From CAIKMD01 sp963702925 (GTDB lineage Bacteria > Pseudomonadota > Alphaproteobacteria > ATCC43930 > CGMCC-115725): 64,000 nucleotides of DNA. Position numbers and translations under genes: made by a program. This document shows, piece after piece, positions 31,867 through 40,871 of the stretch (the first letter of the stretch is position 1; each line of letters begins with the position of its first letter). The notes beneath the pieces are model-generated. The model was not told the DNA's origin, did no database searches, and was given only the letters and a program-made list of their open reading frames with translations. The stretch lies in contig OY969771.1 in NCBI GenBank assembly GCA_963702925.1, forward strand, positions 1,116,001 to 1,180,000, written 5' to 3'.

Positions 31867-34176
31867 ATGCTGCGTCTTAATCATTTCAAAGTGAAGACCC
31901 GGATCTATGCGGGCTTCGGTGCCTTGGTCGCGCTGGTCATGACGCTCGCCGTCATCGGCTGGCTGCAGCTTTCCACCATCGCTGCGAACGTCACCAAATT
32001 CGGCGGCATGTCGGAAACGGCGACGCAAATCCTCGACGTTGACCGCCTGCTGGAAATCGTGCGGCGGGCGGAACTGCGGTATAGAACCGCCTACGACGAC
32101 GCGCAGATCAAGATTTTCACGGACGCTCAGGCCCAGGCGGTCGATCTGCTCAACCAGATCACCAAGGTCACAGCGAATGCGGCGCGCCTTCAGATCTACA
32201 GAGAGCAGCAGGCTTCGCTTCAACTTTTGGGCGAACGCGACCAGCAGCTTATCCAAATCACCAAATCCGTAAAGGACGAACGGGCAAAGGTTTCCGCCGA
32301 GGGCGACACGCTGACCGCCGCGCTCGCCAAAGTTGGCGAGATTGCCGGAAAAGGCGGCGACGCCGCGACCGCTGCAGCGGTCGACAAGATCAACACGGCG
32401 GTGATTCAGGCCCGGATGGCCAATTTGCGCTTTCTTGTGACGTCCGACCCCGAAGGCCCCAAGGCCTTCAAGACCGCTCTCGAGAACGCCGAGAAAATGG
32501 TCGCCGAACTGCAGCAGCGTAGTCCGTCGGACAGCCTCAAGGCCGCGCTGGCTCCGGTCGCTACGTCACTGTCGAATTACGGCAGCGGCGTCGACCGGGT
32601 CACCGACGCCATAGCGAAATCGGACAATCTTTACGGCAAAGTGATGTTGCCCCAGATCGTCGATATGCAGGAGAAACTCGCGCCGGCGCGCCTCTCGCTG
32701 TTGAAGGAGTTGGGCGAGGCGCGGGACGACGCCAACCGCCTGCTCGCGTCGACGTCGACGATGCAGGAGACCTTCGGCGCTCTGGCGCTTCTCTTGGGCG
32801 GCGCCTTCGGCTACCTCATCGGGCGCAGCATCACGTCGCCGATCACGCACATGACCGAAGCCATGGGCAAGCTCGCACGCGGCGATAAATCGGTCGACAT
32901 CCCGGCCCGCGACGGCAAAGACGAGATCGCGCGCATGGGCGACGCGGTCGATATCTTCAAGCAGAACCTCATCAAAATGGAACAGATGCAGGCTCAGCGC
33001 GAAGAAGAGCAAGCCGACCGGGCGCGGCGGCAGGAAGAAATCGACCAACTGGTCGGCTTCTTCGGTCGAAGCATGAGCAACGTGTTCGAATCTTCCGCCG
33101 CCGCAACATCGCACATGGCAGCCACCTCTTCCTCGCTGGCGGAGTCCTCGACCGAGTCCGACGGCCAGGCCAAGCTGGTGATGCGCGAGATCAACCAGAC
33201 GGCGAGCACCGTCGGCAGCGTCTCGGCCGCTTCGCAAGAACTGTCAGCCTCGATCGAGGAAATCGGCCGCCGGGCGAGCGAATCCTCCTCCATTTCGGCG
33301 ACGGCGATGAACCAGTCGCGCGAGGTGCTGGGCAAGGTCACCGAACTGCGTACCGCCGCCGAGCAGATCGGTACCGTCGTCGAATTGATCAACAACATCG
33401 CAAGCCAAACCAATCTTCTGGCGCTCAACGCGACGATCGAAGCGGCACGCGCCGGGGAAGCGGGAAAGGGATTTGCCGTTGTCGCGTCGGAGGTAAAAGC
33501 GCTCGCCAACCAGACCGGAAAGGCGACTGAGGAAATTTCGTCGCAAATCGGCGCGATCCAGTCTGCGACCGGTCGCGCGGTCGATGCCATCCAGGGTATT
33601 GCCACGACCGTGCAACAGGTCAACGATATCGCCGCATCGATCGCGGCGGCGGTCGTCGAGCAAAGCGCCGCGACCCAGGAGATCGCCCGCAACGTCGAGC
33701 AGGTCTCATCGAGCGCGGCCGCCATCAACACGAGCATGGAGCGCGTCGCAAAGGCGGTCGGAAAGAACGGCGCCGACGCGACCGCGGTCAAGGAAAAGGC
33801 GACGATATTGTCGACGGATTCCGAGGCGCTCGCCGGCGAGGTGAAGGACTTCCTTGGCGCGCTGCAAACACTCGTCGATGACGAGCAAATCCGAACCCGG
33901 AGGATCAACCGGCCCGCAACGATTCTCGTCAACGGCCAGAGCATTGGCGGGCGTATCCTCGATCTGTCGCCGGGATTTGCGTCCTTCGTCGGTCCCTTGG
34001 TGGTCGCGCCGGGGACACGCATGGAATTGCGGATCGATGGCATCGAACGCGCCATGTGGGTCCGGTTCGTCGAATTGGGCAAGGACGGCGCGCATCTGCA
34101 GCTGCCGCTCAACCACGAGCACCTCTCTTATATCGCGCAAATCCTGCATCACTTCGACGAAGCGGAAGCGGCTTGA
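31867..34176 (+). CDS. Methyl-accepting chemotaxis protein with a C-terminal PilZ-like domain
   Basis: Chemoreceptor, 769 residues from ATG 31867 (GGAAGGG site; an upstream TTG is rejected). Transmembrane helix 1 at about 10-32, a four-helix-type sensor, transmembrane helix 2 near 300-322, HAMP, then the signalling domain with NLLALNATIEAARAGEAGKGFAVVASEVKALA. The last 95 residues form a PilZ-like module starting at RTRRINRPATILVNG with the R-x-x-x-R element; its second motif reads DLSPGF rather than D/N-x-S-x-x-G, so c-di-GMP binding may be altered. Followed by a receiver protein and a histidine kinase on the same strand, which may sense through it. Confidence 0.92.
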   Translation: MLRLNHFKVKTRIYAGFGALVALVMTLAVIGWLQLSTIAANVTKFGGMSETATQILDVDRLLEIVRRAELRYRTAYDDAQIKIFTDAQAQAVDLLNQITKVTANAARLQIYREQQASLQLLGERDQQLIQITKSVKDERAKVSAEGDTLTAALAKVGEIAGKGGDAATAAAVDKINTAVIQARMANLRFLVTSDPEGPKAFKTALENAEKMVAELQQRSPSDSLKAALAPVATSLSNYGSGVDRVTDAIAKSDNLYGKVMLPQIVDMQEKLAPARLSLLKELGEARDDANRLLASTSTMQETFGALALLLGGAFGYLIGRSITSPITHMTEAMGKLARGDKSVDIPARDGKDEIARMGDAVDIFKQNLIKMEQMQAQREEEQADRARRQEEIDQLVGFFGRSMSNVFESSAAATSHMAATSSSLAESSTESDGQAKLVMREINQTASTVGSVSAASQELSASIEEIGRRASESSSISATAMNQSREVLGKVTELRTAAEQIGTVVELINNIASQTNLLALNATIEAARAGEAGKGFAVVASEVKALANQTGKATEEISSQIGAIQSATGRAVDAIQGIATTVQQVNDIAASIAAAVVEQSAATQEIARNVEQVSSSAAAINTSMERVAKAVGKNGADATAVKEKATILSTDSEALAGEVKDFLGALQTLVDDEQIRTRRINRPATILVNGQSIGGRILDLSPGFASFVGPLVVAPGTRMELRIDGIERAMWVRFVELGKDGAHLQLPLNHEHLSYIAQILHHFDEAEAA

Positions 34177-34206
34177 CCGGAAACGGCATCACTCACGGAG
34201 ATAGAC

Positions 34207-34581
34207 ATGGCAGAGATACTCGTCGTTGACGACATGGCGGGCGTGCGGCGAGCGGTCGGCGCGATGCTCACGCATGCGGGCCACCGCGTGACGTCGGCGA
34301 CCAACGGCGCCGAAGGCATCGCGCTTTTGAAGCAGCAACGGTTCGACCTCGTGATCGTCGACATTCTGATGCCGCAGGTCGACGGCACGGAAGTGATCTT
34401 CGCGCTGAACGAGATGGCCGGCCGGCCTCCGGTGATCGCGATCTCGGGTGGCGGTGCGGGCGTTTCCGCGGACGAAGCCTTGCGCATGGCGCGGTTCAAG
34501 GCTGACGCCTTTCTCGAAAAACCGTTCGACAAGGCCCCCTTCCTCGAAACCGTCTCGCGACTCCTTGCCAAGCGAGCATGA
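34207..34581 (+). CDS. Single-domain response regulator (CheY-like)
   Basis: A 124-residue receiver domain only. The acidic pair Asp8/Asp9 in VVDDM, phospho-acceptor Asp52 in VIVDILMP, Ser in AISGGG and the lysine in LEKPF are all in place. Its stop overlaps the next gene's ATG by four bases, so it is co-translated with the histidine kinase, its likely phosphodonor. Confidence 0.93.
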   Translation: MAEILVVDDMAGVRRAVGAMLTHAGHRVTSATNGAEGIALLKQQRFDLVIVDILMPQVDGTEVIFALNEMAGRPPVIAISGGGAGVSADEALRMARFKADAFLEKPFDKAPFLETVSRLLAKRA

Positions 34582-37265
34582 CGACAGCGACGGAGACGCC
34601 GTCCCTGCCTTCAGGCCAGCGCGAGAGGGAAGAGCCGCGCGATCAGCCATTTTTGCGATTGCTGTGGCCGCGCCACGACCCGGCGGCCGGCTCCCGCCTT
34701 GGCAGGGCCCTGACGATCGCCGGCACGATTTTGGTTCTGGCGATCTTGGGCGGCGCCGTCGCCATCGTGCTCGACCATCGCGCAGCGGCCTATGCGAGCG
34801 CCGAGCGCGAATCGGCAAGCCTAGCAGTCGCCTTGGCCGAGCAGACAGCGCGTACGCTTCAGGAAACCGATCTCGATCTCGACGATATCGCAGCGACCAT
34901 CGAGGCGCAAAACATCTCCTCGGAGAATGAGCTCGCAAGCGCGATTGGCACGCGCTCGATGCACGACGTGCTGCGGGCGGGCGTCTCCGGATTGAGCCAG
35001 ATCGGCGGCGTGTCCGTGGTCGGCGCGGACGGAAGGCTGCTCAATTCCTCGCTCTATTGGCCGACCCCATCGATGAACCTCTCGGATCGCGGCTATTTTC
35101 GCGGGATCCACGACAACCCATCGCTGGATCGATACATTGGTCCGCCGATCCTGAGCCGCGGCCGCGGGACTTGGACATTTTATCGGGTTCGACGAATTAG
35201 CGCGACCGACGGCACCTTTATCGGCTTGGTCGCAGCGGCGATCGAACTCGAATATTTCGAAGATTTCTACCGTGCCGTGGCGGCGGGCAACGGGCTCGAA
35301 CTGTCGTTGTGGCGCTGTGACGGCTCGCTGCTCGTCGCCTATCCAAGCAAGCCGCCCGAGATCGACACGTCGCTTTCCGATCCCAAGGCTTTCAGCTCTT
35401 GCGAGGCCGGCGATCAGGCGGCGGCGGCCTTCGCGGCGCGGCGCAGCGCGCAACAGCAACGTCCGGTCGCCGCACGCGCGGTGAGCGGCTTTCCTCTGTT
35501 CGTCGCCGTGAGCCGCAGCCGGGCGTCGATTGAGCAGGCTTGGCGAAGTCAAAGCTTGCCGATCGGCCTCGGCGCCCTGCTGTCGGCCGGACTTCTTGCG
35601 CTGGCCATCGCCTCGCTCACGGCGCAGGTCGCGCGACGCGAAGCCTCGGAAGCCGAGCTACGGCGCCATCGCGACGAGCTGGAACGCGAGGTCGCCGAGC
35701 GCACCCGCGCGCTCGCCGCGAGCGAGGCGCGGCATCGCGACGTGGCGGAAGTCGCCGGCGACTGGTTCTGGGAGACCGACGCAGCACAGCGTTTTACTTT
35801 CATTTCCCGCCGCTTCGGCGACGTGGCGGGCATCACAACCGACAGCGTGATTGGCCTGACATTCGGCGAATTTCCCGGCATCCACCTCGTGCGCGACGAC
35901 CGTACCGAGATCCTCACGGCGATCGCGGCGCGCCGCCCGTTCATTGGAATTGTCCACCGCGTCGAAATCCGCGGCAATACGCGATTTTGGCGAGTCAGCG
36001 GAAAACCCTTTTTCATCCCTGAAACCGGCGAATTCGGCGGCTATCGCGGCTCGGGCACCGATGTAACCGCCTCGGTCGAAGGCGAAATCATGCTCAACAC
36101 GGCGCTCCGCCGCGCGAAAACGGCGGAGGAGCAAGCCAAACGCGACCGCGAGCGTCTGCTCGACGCGATCGATATCATTCCCGCCGCATTCTCGCTCTGG
36201 GACGCCGACGACCGGCTCGTCCTGTGCAACCCGCGCCATCGCGAGGTCTACGAGAAGACAAGCGATCTGTTAATTCCTGGCGTACGCTTCGAGGACGTGC
36301 TCCGCGCGGGTGCCGCGCGCGGCCATTATTTCGTCGGCGAGCAAGCAGAAATCGAAGGATGGATCGCACAGCGGCTGGCGCGCCATGTCGCGCCCGCGGG
36401 CGGCTCGTTCGAGCGCCGTCTCGGCGACGGCCGCTGGATACTCATCGACGAACGGCGTACGGCCGATGGCGGCATCGTCAGCATCCGCGTCGACATGACC
36501 GAGGCGCGCGAGCGCGAGGAGCGCGAGCGCGAGCGAGAAAAGCTCGCGGCCCTTGGGCAGCTCGCCGGCGGCGTCGCGCACGAGATCAACAATCTCCTTC
36601 AACCGGCGATCATCTTTCCGGAAATGGTCGCCGAAAAGCTGCCGCCAGAGGATTTGGAATCGCGTGGCGATCTCGCTGCCGTGGTCGATGGCGCGCGCAA
36701 GGCCCGCGACATCGTCAAAAACATCCTCCGTTTCGCCCGCAAAGAGGAATTGGTCTTGACTGCGATTGATCTGGTCGCCGAAACCGCGGCAGCCCTGGCC
36801 TTCGTGAGGGACCTGATCCCGCCAACTGTTTCGATCGAGGAGAAGACCGACGCGCCGCCCAGGCACTGTCTAGCGATGGCAAATAAGACTCAGCTCGCGC
36901 AAGTCTTCACAAATCTCGTGCTGAACGCAGTCCAGGCAATGCAGGGTCGCGGCACGATCACGGTCGAGCTGCACGAGTTTCGCCCGTCCTCGGCCGAAGC
37001 CGCTGCGCTCGGGATCGAAGCTGATCGTGCTCACCTGACGATTACGATCAGCGACACGGGCGTTGGCATGGACGCGCAAACCCAGTCGCGTGTATTCGAG
37101 CCCTTCTTCACGACCAAGCCGACCGGTCAGGGCACCGGACTCGGCTTGTCGGTCGTTTACGGCATTCTGCGCAGCTGGAACGGCGCGATCACGGTATCGA
37201 GCGCGCTTGGCGATGGCGCGACCTTCACGCTTTACGTACCGGCGATCATCGCTTCCGACGCGTGA
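34578..37265 (+). CDS. Membrane sensor histidine kinase with Cache and PAS domains
   Basis: Sensor kinase, 895 residues. The order is: transmembrane helix at about 43-65, a double-Cache-like periplasmic sensor ending near residue 320, transmembrane helix 2, a coiled coil, PAS around 390-510, a second PAS-like region around 530-640, then the dimerisation domain with His668 in GGVAHEINN and the ATP-binding domain (SDTGVGM, FTTK-TGQGTGLGLS). No receiver domain is attached, which matches the separate receiver just upstream. Together with the chemoreceptor upstream it forms a three-gene signalling operon. Confidence 0.93.
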   Translation: MTTATETPSLPSGQREREEPRDQPFLRLLWPRHDPAAGSRLGRALTIAGTILVLAILGGAVAIVLDHRAAAYASAERESASLAVALAEQTARTLQETDLDLDDIAATIEAQNISSENELASAIGTRSMHDVLRAGVSGLSQIGGVSVVGADGRLLNSSLYWPTPSMNLSDRGYFRGIHDNPSLDRYIGPPILSRGRGTWTFYRVRRISATDGTFIGLVAAAIELEYFEDFYRAVAAGNGLELSLWRCDGSLLVAYPSKPPEIDTSLSDPKAFSSCEAGDQAAAAFAARRSAQQQRPVAARAVSGFPLFVAVSRSRASIEQAWRSQSLPIGLGALLSAGLLALAIASLTAQVARREASEAELRRHRDELEREVAERTRALAASEARHRDVAEVAGDWFWETDAAQRFTFISRRFGDVAGITTDSVIGLTFGEFPGIHLVRDDRTEILTAIAARRPFIGIVHRVEIRGNTRFWRVSGKPFFIPETGEFGGYRGSGTDVTASVEGEIMLNTALRRAKTAEEQAKRDRERLLDAIDIIPAAFSLWDADDRLVLCNPRHREVYEKTSDLLIPGVRFEDVLRAGAARGHYFVGEQAEIEGWIAQRLARHVAPAGGSFERRLGDGRWILIDERRTADGGIVSIRVDMTEAREREEREREREKLAALGQLAGGVAHEINNLLQPAIIFPEMVAEKLPPEDLESRGDLAAVVDGARKARDIVKNILRFARKEELVLTAIDLVAETAAALAFVRDLIPPTVSIEEKTDAPPRHCLAMANKTQLAQVFTNLVLNAVQAMQGRGTITVELHEFRPSSAEAAALGIEADRAHLTITISDTGVGMDAQTQSRVFEPFFTTKPTGQGTGLGLSVVYGILRSWNGAITVSSALGDGATFTLYVPAIIASDA

Positions 37266-37312
37266 GGCCGCCCGCCGCGCCGACCCGTTCCGGCCCGCAG
37301 CAAAAGCCGCGG

Positions 37313-38560
37313 TCACACCGGCGTCTTATTCACGCGCCCGGAATTGTCGACATACCAGCGCTCGCTCGGACACGGCTTGCCATCGAGCATTTGCGCCATC
37401 CAATCCGCCATAAGGATCGGGAAATAGGGCCCGAGATTGGTCGACGGCGTGCCCGAGACGCTGTGCGCGGCGCCTTGATAGATGACCAGAATTTTCGGCC
37501 CGGAGATCGCCTTGATCAGCCTCTCGGTATAAATGAGCGGCGAGTGATTGTCGTATTCGCCGGTAACGCAAAGATAAGGCATGCAGATTTTTTCGGCATG
37601 ACCTTCCCAAGTCAGCGTCTTGGCGAATTCGTCGAATTGCGCCTCGTCATTGAGGCCCGCCATGTACATGAACCGGCGTTTGAAGTTGGGCGGCGATTCC
37701 TCGAAGATGGTGTGGCAGCCGGGCTCGTGACAGGTGCCCGAGATCGCGACCGCCTTGAAACGCGTCTCGCCCGCCGCGGCGATCGTCGCGAAAAACGTTC
37801 CGAAGCTGCGGCCCGAGATGCCGATGCGCGCGGGATCGATTTCCGGACGCGCGGCGAGCCACTCATAGATCGCGCGCCCGGCTTCGAGCCAGCCCGGCAC
37901 GCTTACCGGAATGCCAAGCACCGCGCTTTCATATTGGCCCGGCCCGTCGACGGTGAGCACCGCCATGCCGCGCTGCATCCAGCGATCGCCGTAGAGCGGT
38001 GTATCGCGTTCCTTGTATCCGTCCATGCCCGAAATCACGACCACGGCGGGCAGCTTCCCGCCGCTATAGCCGGGCGGCAAATGCAGCCAGCCGGGAAGCT
38101 TCTTCCCTTGGAACGGAATCCACGCCGCTTCGACCCGGTGATCGGCCAGCTCGCCATAGCGCGCATAGCATTCGCGCTTGCGCTGATTGTAGAAGAGATT
38201 GGTTTCGTTGTTCTCGAGAATCGGCCACTGCGCCGACGCCCACCAATGCGCGGCCATGAAATAGTTTTCGCGCGCGGTGACACGGTCGCCGGCGCTCTCG
38301 GCGCCCTTCGCCTTGGCTTCGCGCCGCCGCGCGACCACCTCGAATTCCGGCGTGATATCGGCGAATTTCTGCATGCGCTGCCGCAGCTGCGCGCCATCGG
38401 GGCCGGCCTCGGGACCGACCAGCCCGACAATGTTCCCGACCCGGCCCTGATCGAATTCGACGCCATTGGCGCGGATGATGTTGTCGATCAGCCAGCGTTG
38501 CTCGTTCCAGCGGCGGCAATGCGGCTCGCCTTGCGCACTGATCTTCTGTTCGTAGGCCAT
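37313..38560 (-). CDS. Alpha/beta hydrolase
   Basis: Alpha/beta hydrolase of the FrsA/DUF1100-like large esterase type, 415 residues. Nucleophile Ser is in GISGRSFG, the acid is Asp in TGEYDNHSP, and the catalytic His is in GAAHSVSG. The ATG at 38560 follows a strong GGAGGGGAG site, so the upstream extension is rejected. The N-terminal 150 residues form the lid-like region of the group. It is the last gene on the strand after mnmA (38 bp apart) and may be transcribed with it; a functional tie is not evident. Confidence 0.85.
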   Translation of the reverse strand: MAYEQKISAQGEPHCRRWNEQRWLIDNIIRANGVEFDQGRVGNIVGLVGPEAGPDGAQLRQRMQKFADITPEFEVVARRREAKAKGAESAGDRVTARENYFMAAHWWASAQWPILENNETNLFYNQRKRECYARYGELADHRVEAAWIPFQGKKLPGWLHLPPGYSGGKLPAVVVISGMDGYKERDTPLYGDRWMQRGMAVLTVDGPGQYESAVLGIPVSVPGWLEAGRAIYEWLAARPEIDPARIGISGRSFGTFFATIAAAGETRFKAVAISGTCHEPGCHTIFEESPPNFKRRFMYMAGLNDEAQFDEFAKTLTWEGHAEKICMPYLCVTGEYDNHSPLIYTERLIKAISGPKILVIYQGAAHSVSGTPSTNLGPYFPILMADWMAQMLDGKPCPSERWYVDNSGRVNKTPV

Positions 38561-38598
38561 GCTCCCCTCCCCCGATTTCAATCGCGACGCAATGCGGC

Positions 38599-39723
38599 TT
38601 AGGCCGCGCGTTTGATCCAGCCGCCGCCGAGTACGCGCGCGCCGTCATAGAGAGCGCAAGCCTGACCCGGCGCCACGCCCAGCGCCGGCTCGTCGAGCAT
38701 CACTTCGCCGCCGCCGGCATCGTCGAGCGTCACCGTGGCGGGCACGGGCGGCTGAGCCGAGCGCAGCTTCACGCTGACGCGCAACGCTTGCTCCGGTTGC
38801 GGCCCGAGCCAATTCACGCCGCGCAACCTGACACGCCGCTCGCCGAGTGCCGCGCGCGGACCGACCACGACACGCCGGGTCTCGGGCTCGAGCCGGAGCA
38901 CGTAAAGCGGCTCGGCATTGGCGATGCCGAGACCTTTGCGCTGGCCAACCGTGAAATGGATAATGCCGTCATGTTCGCCCAGCACGGTGCCGTCCTGCGC
39001 GACGATCGTGCCTTTCTCGATCGCCTCGGGGCGCAGCTTCGCGACCAGATCGCCATAAGAGCCCGTCGGTACGAAGCAGATATCCTGGCTGTCGGGCTTG
39101 GACGCGACCGGCAAGGCGAAACGCCGCGCCAAAGCGCGCGTCTCGTCTTTGCTCAATTCGCCCAGGGGAAAACGCAAAAACGCGAGCTGCGCGCGTGTGG
39201 TCGCGAAAAGGAAATAGCTTTGGTCACGGCCGTCATCGGCGGCACGGTGCAGCTCGGGCCCTGCGGCACCGACGACACGGCGCGCGTAATGCCCGGTCGC
39301 CAAGGCATCGGCGCCGAGCTCTTTGGCGGTCGCCAGCAGATCGCGAAACTTGACGGTCTGGTTGCAGGTAACGCAAGGGATCGGCGTCTCGCCGCGCGCA
39401 TAAGCATCGGCGAAGTTATCGATCACCTCGGCGCGAAAGCGGCTTTCGTAATCGAGCACGTAATGCGGAATGCCGAGCCGTTCGGCGACGCGGCCCGCGT
39501 CATAGATGTCCTGGCCCGCGCAACACGCGCCTTTCTTGGCGAGCGCGGCGCCGTGATCGTAAAGTTGCAAGGTGACGCCGACCACCTCGCAACCCGCCTC
39601 GACGAAGAGGGCGGCCGTGGTTGCGCTGTCGACACCGCCCGACATCGCCACGACGACGCGGCAGTCCTTGGCGGGCTTGGGCAGATCGAATGCATGGGGC
39701 AGGTCGAGAGACAATGCCGCCAT
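38599..39723 (-). CDS. mnmA: tRNA-specific 2-thiouridylase MnmA
   Basis: Thiolates U34 of Lys, Glu and Gln tRNAs using sulfur relayed from a cysteine desulfurase. ATP-pyrophosphatase PP-loop SGGVDSA near the start, catalytic cysteines in CVTCNQTVKF and SQDICFV, and the C-terminal barrel with GQRKGLG. 374 residues from the ATG at 39723, which has a GAAGGA site; a GTG upstream is rejected. It is the eighth gene of the cysE-isc run, consistent with dependence on IscS-type sulfur. Confidence 0.96.
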   Translation of the reverse strand: MAALSLDLPHAFDLPKPAKDCRVVVAMSGGVDSATTAALFVEAGCEVVGVTLQLYDHGAALAKKGACCAGQDIYDAGRVAERLGIPHYVLDYESRFRAEVIDNFADAYARGETPIPCVTCNQTVKFRDLLATAKELGADALATGHYARRVVGAAGPELHRAADDGRDQSYFLFATTRAQLAFLRFPLGELSKDETRALARRFALPVASKPDSQDICFVPTGSYGDLVAKLRPEAIEKGTIVAQDGTVLGEHDGIIHFTVGQRKGLGIANAEPLYVLRLEPETRRVVVGPRAALGERRVRLRGVNWLGPQPEQALRVSVKLRSAQPPVPATVTLDDAGGGEVMLDEPALGVAPGQACALYDGARVLGGGWIKRAA

Positions 39724-39734
39724 CGCCGCGTCCT

Positions 39735-40067
39735 TCACACGTTCATCATGTTCCGCGTCGCCGACGGCAAGCGCACGGTGAGCCCGTCGAGCTCCTCGGT
39801 CATGATGATCTGGCAGCCGAGCCGCGAGGTTTGCGTCAGACCGAAAGCGAGATCGAGCATGTCTTCCTCGTCCTCGGTCGCATCCTTCAAGAGCTCATAC
39901 CATTCGGGATCGACGATGACGTGGCAGGTCGAGCACGCAAGCGAGCCTTCGCACGCGCCCTCGATATCGATGTCGTTGCGGTGCGCGATCTCGAGGACCG
40001 AGAGGCCGATCGGCGCTTCCACTTCGCGGCGCGAACCGTCGCGTTGGACGAAAGTCATTTTCGGCAT
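39735..40067 (-). CDS. fdx: Ferredoxin, ISC-type [2Fe-2S]
   Basis: Adrenodoxin-like ferredoxin, 110 residues. The cluster ligands lie in CEGSLACSTCHVI (C-x5-C-x2-C) plus a fourth cysteine in SRLGCQII. It transfers electrons for cluster assembly on the ISC machinery. It follows the HscA-like remnant and precedes mnmA on the same strand, the normal place in an isc operon. Confidence 0.94.
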   Translation of the reverse strand: MPKMTFVQRDGSRREVEAPIGLSVLEIAHRNDIDIEGACEGSLACSTCHVIVDPEWYELLKDATEDEEDMLDLAFGLTQTSRLGCQIIMTEELDGLTVRLPSATRNMMNV

Positions 40068-40094
40068 AATTGTCGTCGCTCACCCCAATGGAAA

Positions 40095-40499
40095 TCACGC
40101 CGCCTTGGGCGCCAGGTCTTCAGCCAATATCGCCGCCTGCAGCGCGGCATCTTCGAGCGATTGCGTCCCTCGATCGAGCATGTCGAGCACCGTTAGCGCG
40201 GCAGTCTGCGCGGCGATCGTGAGCGGGCCCGCTTCGATCGCCGGGATCGCGATTACCGCATGCGTCACCGGCCGTGCCAATTGGCGTTCCGCGCGCGCGC
40301 GCAAGCCGGTCAACAGCGCGGCGAGATCTTTCTCCGCAAGGAGCGTTGCGCCATCGCCGCCGGGCAGAAGCTCCGCATTCCCGCCCAGCGCACAAGCAAC
40401 CGCGCCCGCTCCCGCGCCCACGGCGATCCCGACCGCGGCACCGGGTCCGGAGGCGTCAAGCGGCGGGCCCTCGGGCTCCTCGATCTGAAACAGCTTCAT
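40095..40499 (-). CDS. Degenerate HscA-like (Hsp70) remnant
   Basis: A 134-residue protein occupying the position where hscA normally sits. It starts MKLFQIEEPEGPPLD, similar to the HscA N-terminus (M-x-L-L-Q-I-x-E-P), but the ATP-binding loop expected as DLGTTNS is replaced by AVGAGAGA. A later stretch (VTHAVIAIPAIEAGPLTIAAQTAALTVLDML) still recalls the Hsp70 block VTDAVITVPAYF...AQ. The substrate-binding domain is gone: HscA is about 620 residues. It cannot be an active chaperone, yet the frame and start are intact, so it may have been retained for another role. It is between iscA and fdx, in the normal gene order. Confidence 0.6.
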   Translation of the reverse strand: MKLFQIEEPEGPPLDASGPGAAVGIAVGAGAGAVACALGGNAELLPGGDGATLLAEKDLAALLTGLRARAERQLARPVTHAVIAIPAIEAGPLTIAAQTAALTVLDMLDRGTQSLEDAALQAAILAEDLAPKAA

Positions 40500-40509
40500 C
40501 GCGCGTGAA

Positions 40510-40851
40510 TTAGACGTGGAAGGATTCGCCGCAGCCGCAACGGCCTTTTTCGTTGGGATTGCGGAAGGTAAACCCGGATTGGAGCTTGTCCTCGACATAG
40601 TCCATCTCGGTACCGATGATGAACATGGTCGCCTTCGGGTCGATCAAAATCGTGACGCCCTTGTCTTCGACCACCTCGTCGAATTTACCCTTTTCATCGG
40701 CATATTCGAGCGTATAGGTCAGGCCGGAGCAGCCGCGGGAACGCACACCGACGCGGATGCCCGCCGAGGGCTTGCCGCGCCTGGTCAACAGCGCCTGAAT
40801 CCGCCGCGCCGCCTCGTCGGTAACCGTCAATGCCTGCTTGCTGGCCATCAT
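40510..40851 (-). CDS. iscA: Iron-sulfur assembly protein IscA
   Basis: A-type Fe-S carrier, 113 residues. The three cysteines are in place: RGCSGLTY and the C-terminal GRCGCGESF. It receives clusters from a scaffold and hands them to targets; the scaffold itself (IscU) is not encoded in the window. A methionine three bases downstream is an alternative start. It is 20 bp after the second cysteine desulfurase. Confidence 0.95.
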   Translation of the reverse strand: MMASKQALTVTDEAARRIQALLTRRGKPSAGIRVGVRSRGCSGLTYTLEYADEKGKFDEVVEDKGVTILIDPKATMFIIGTEMDYVEDKLQSGFTFRNPNEKGRCGCGESFHV

Positions 40852-40871
40852 AACCCCGCTTGATACCACCC

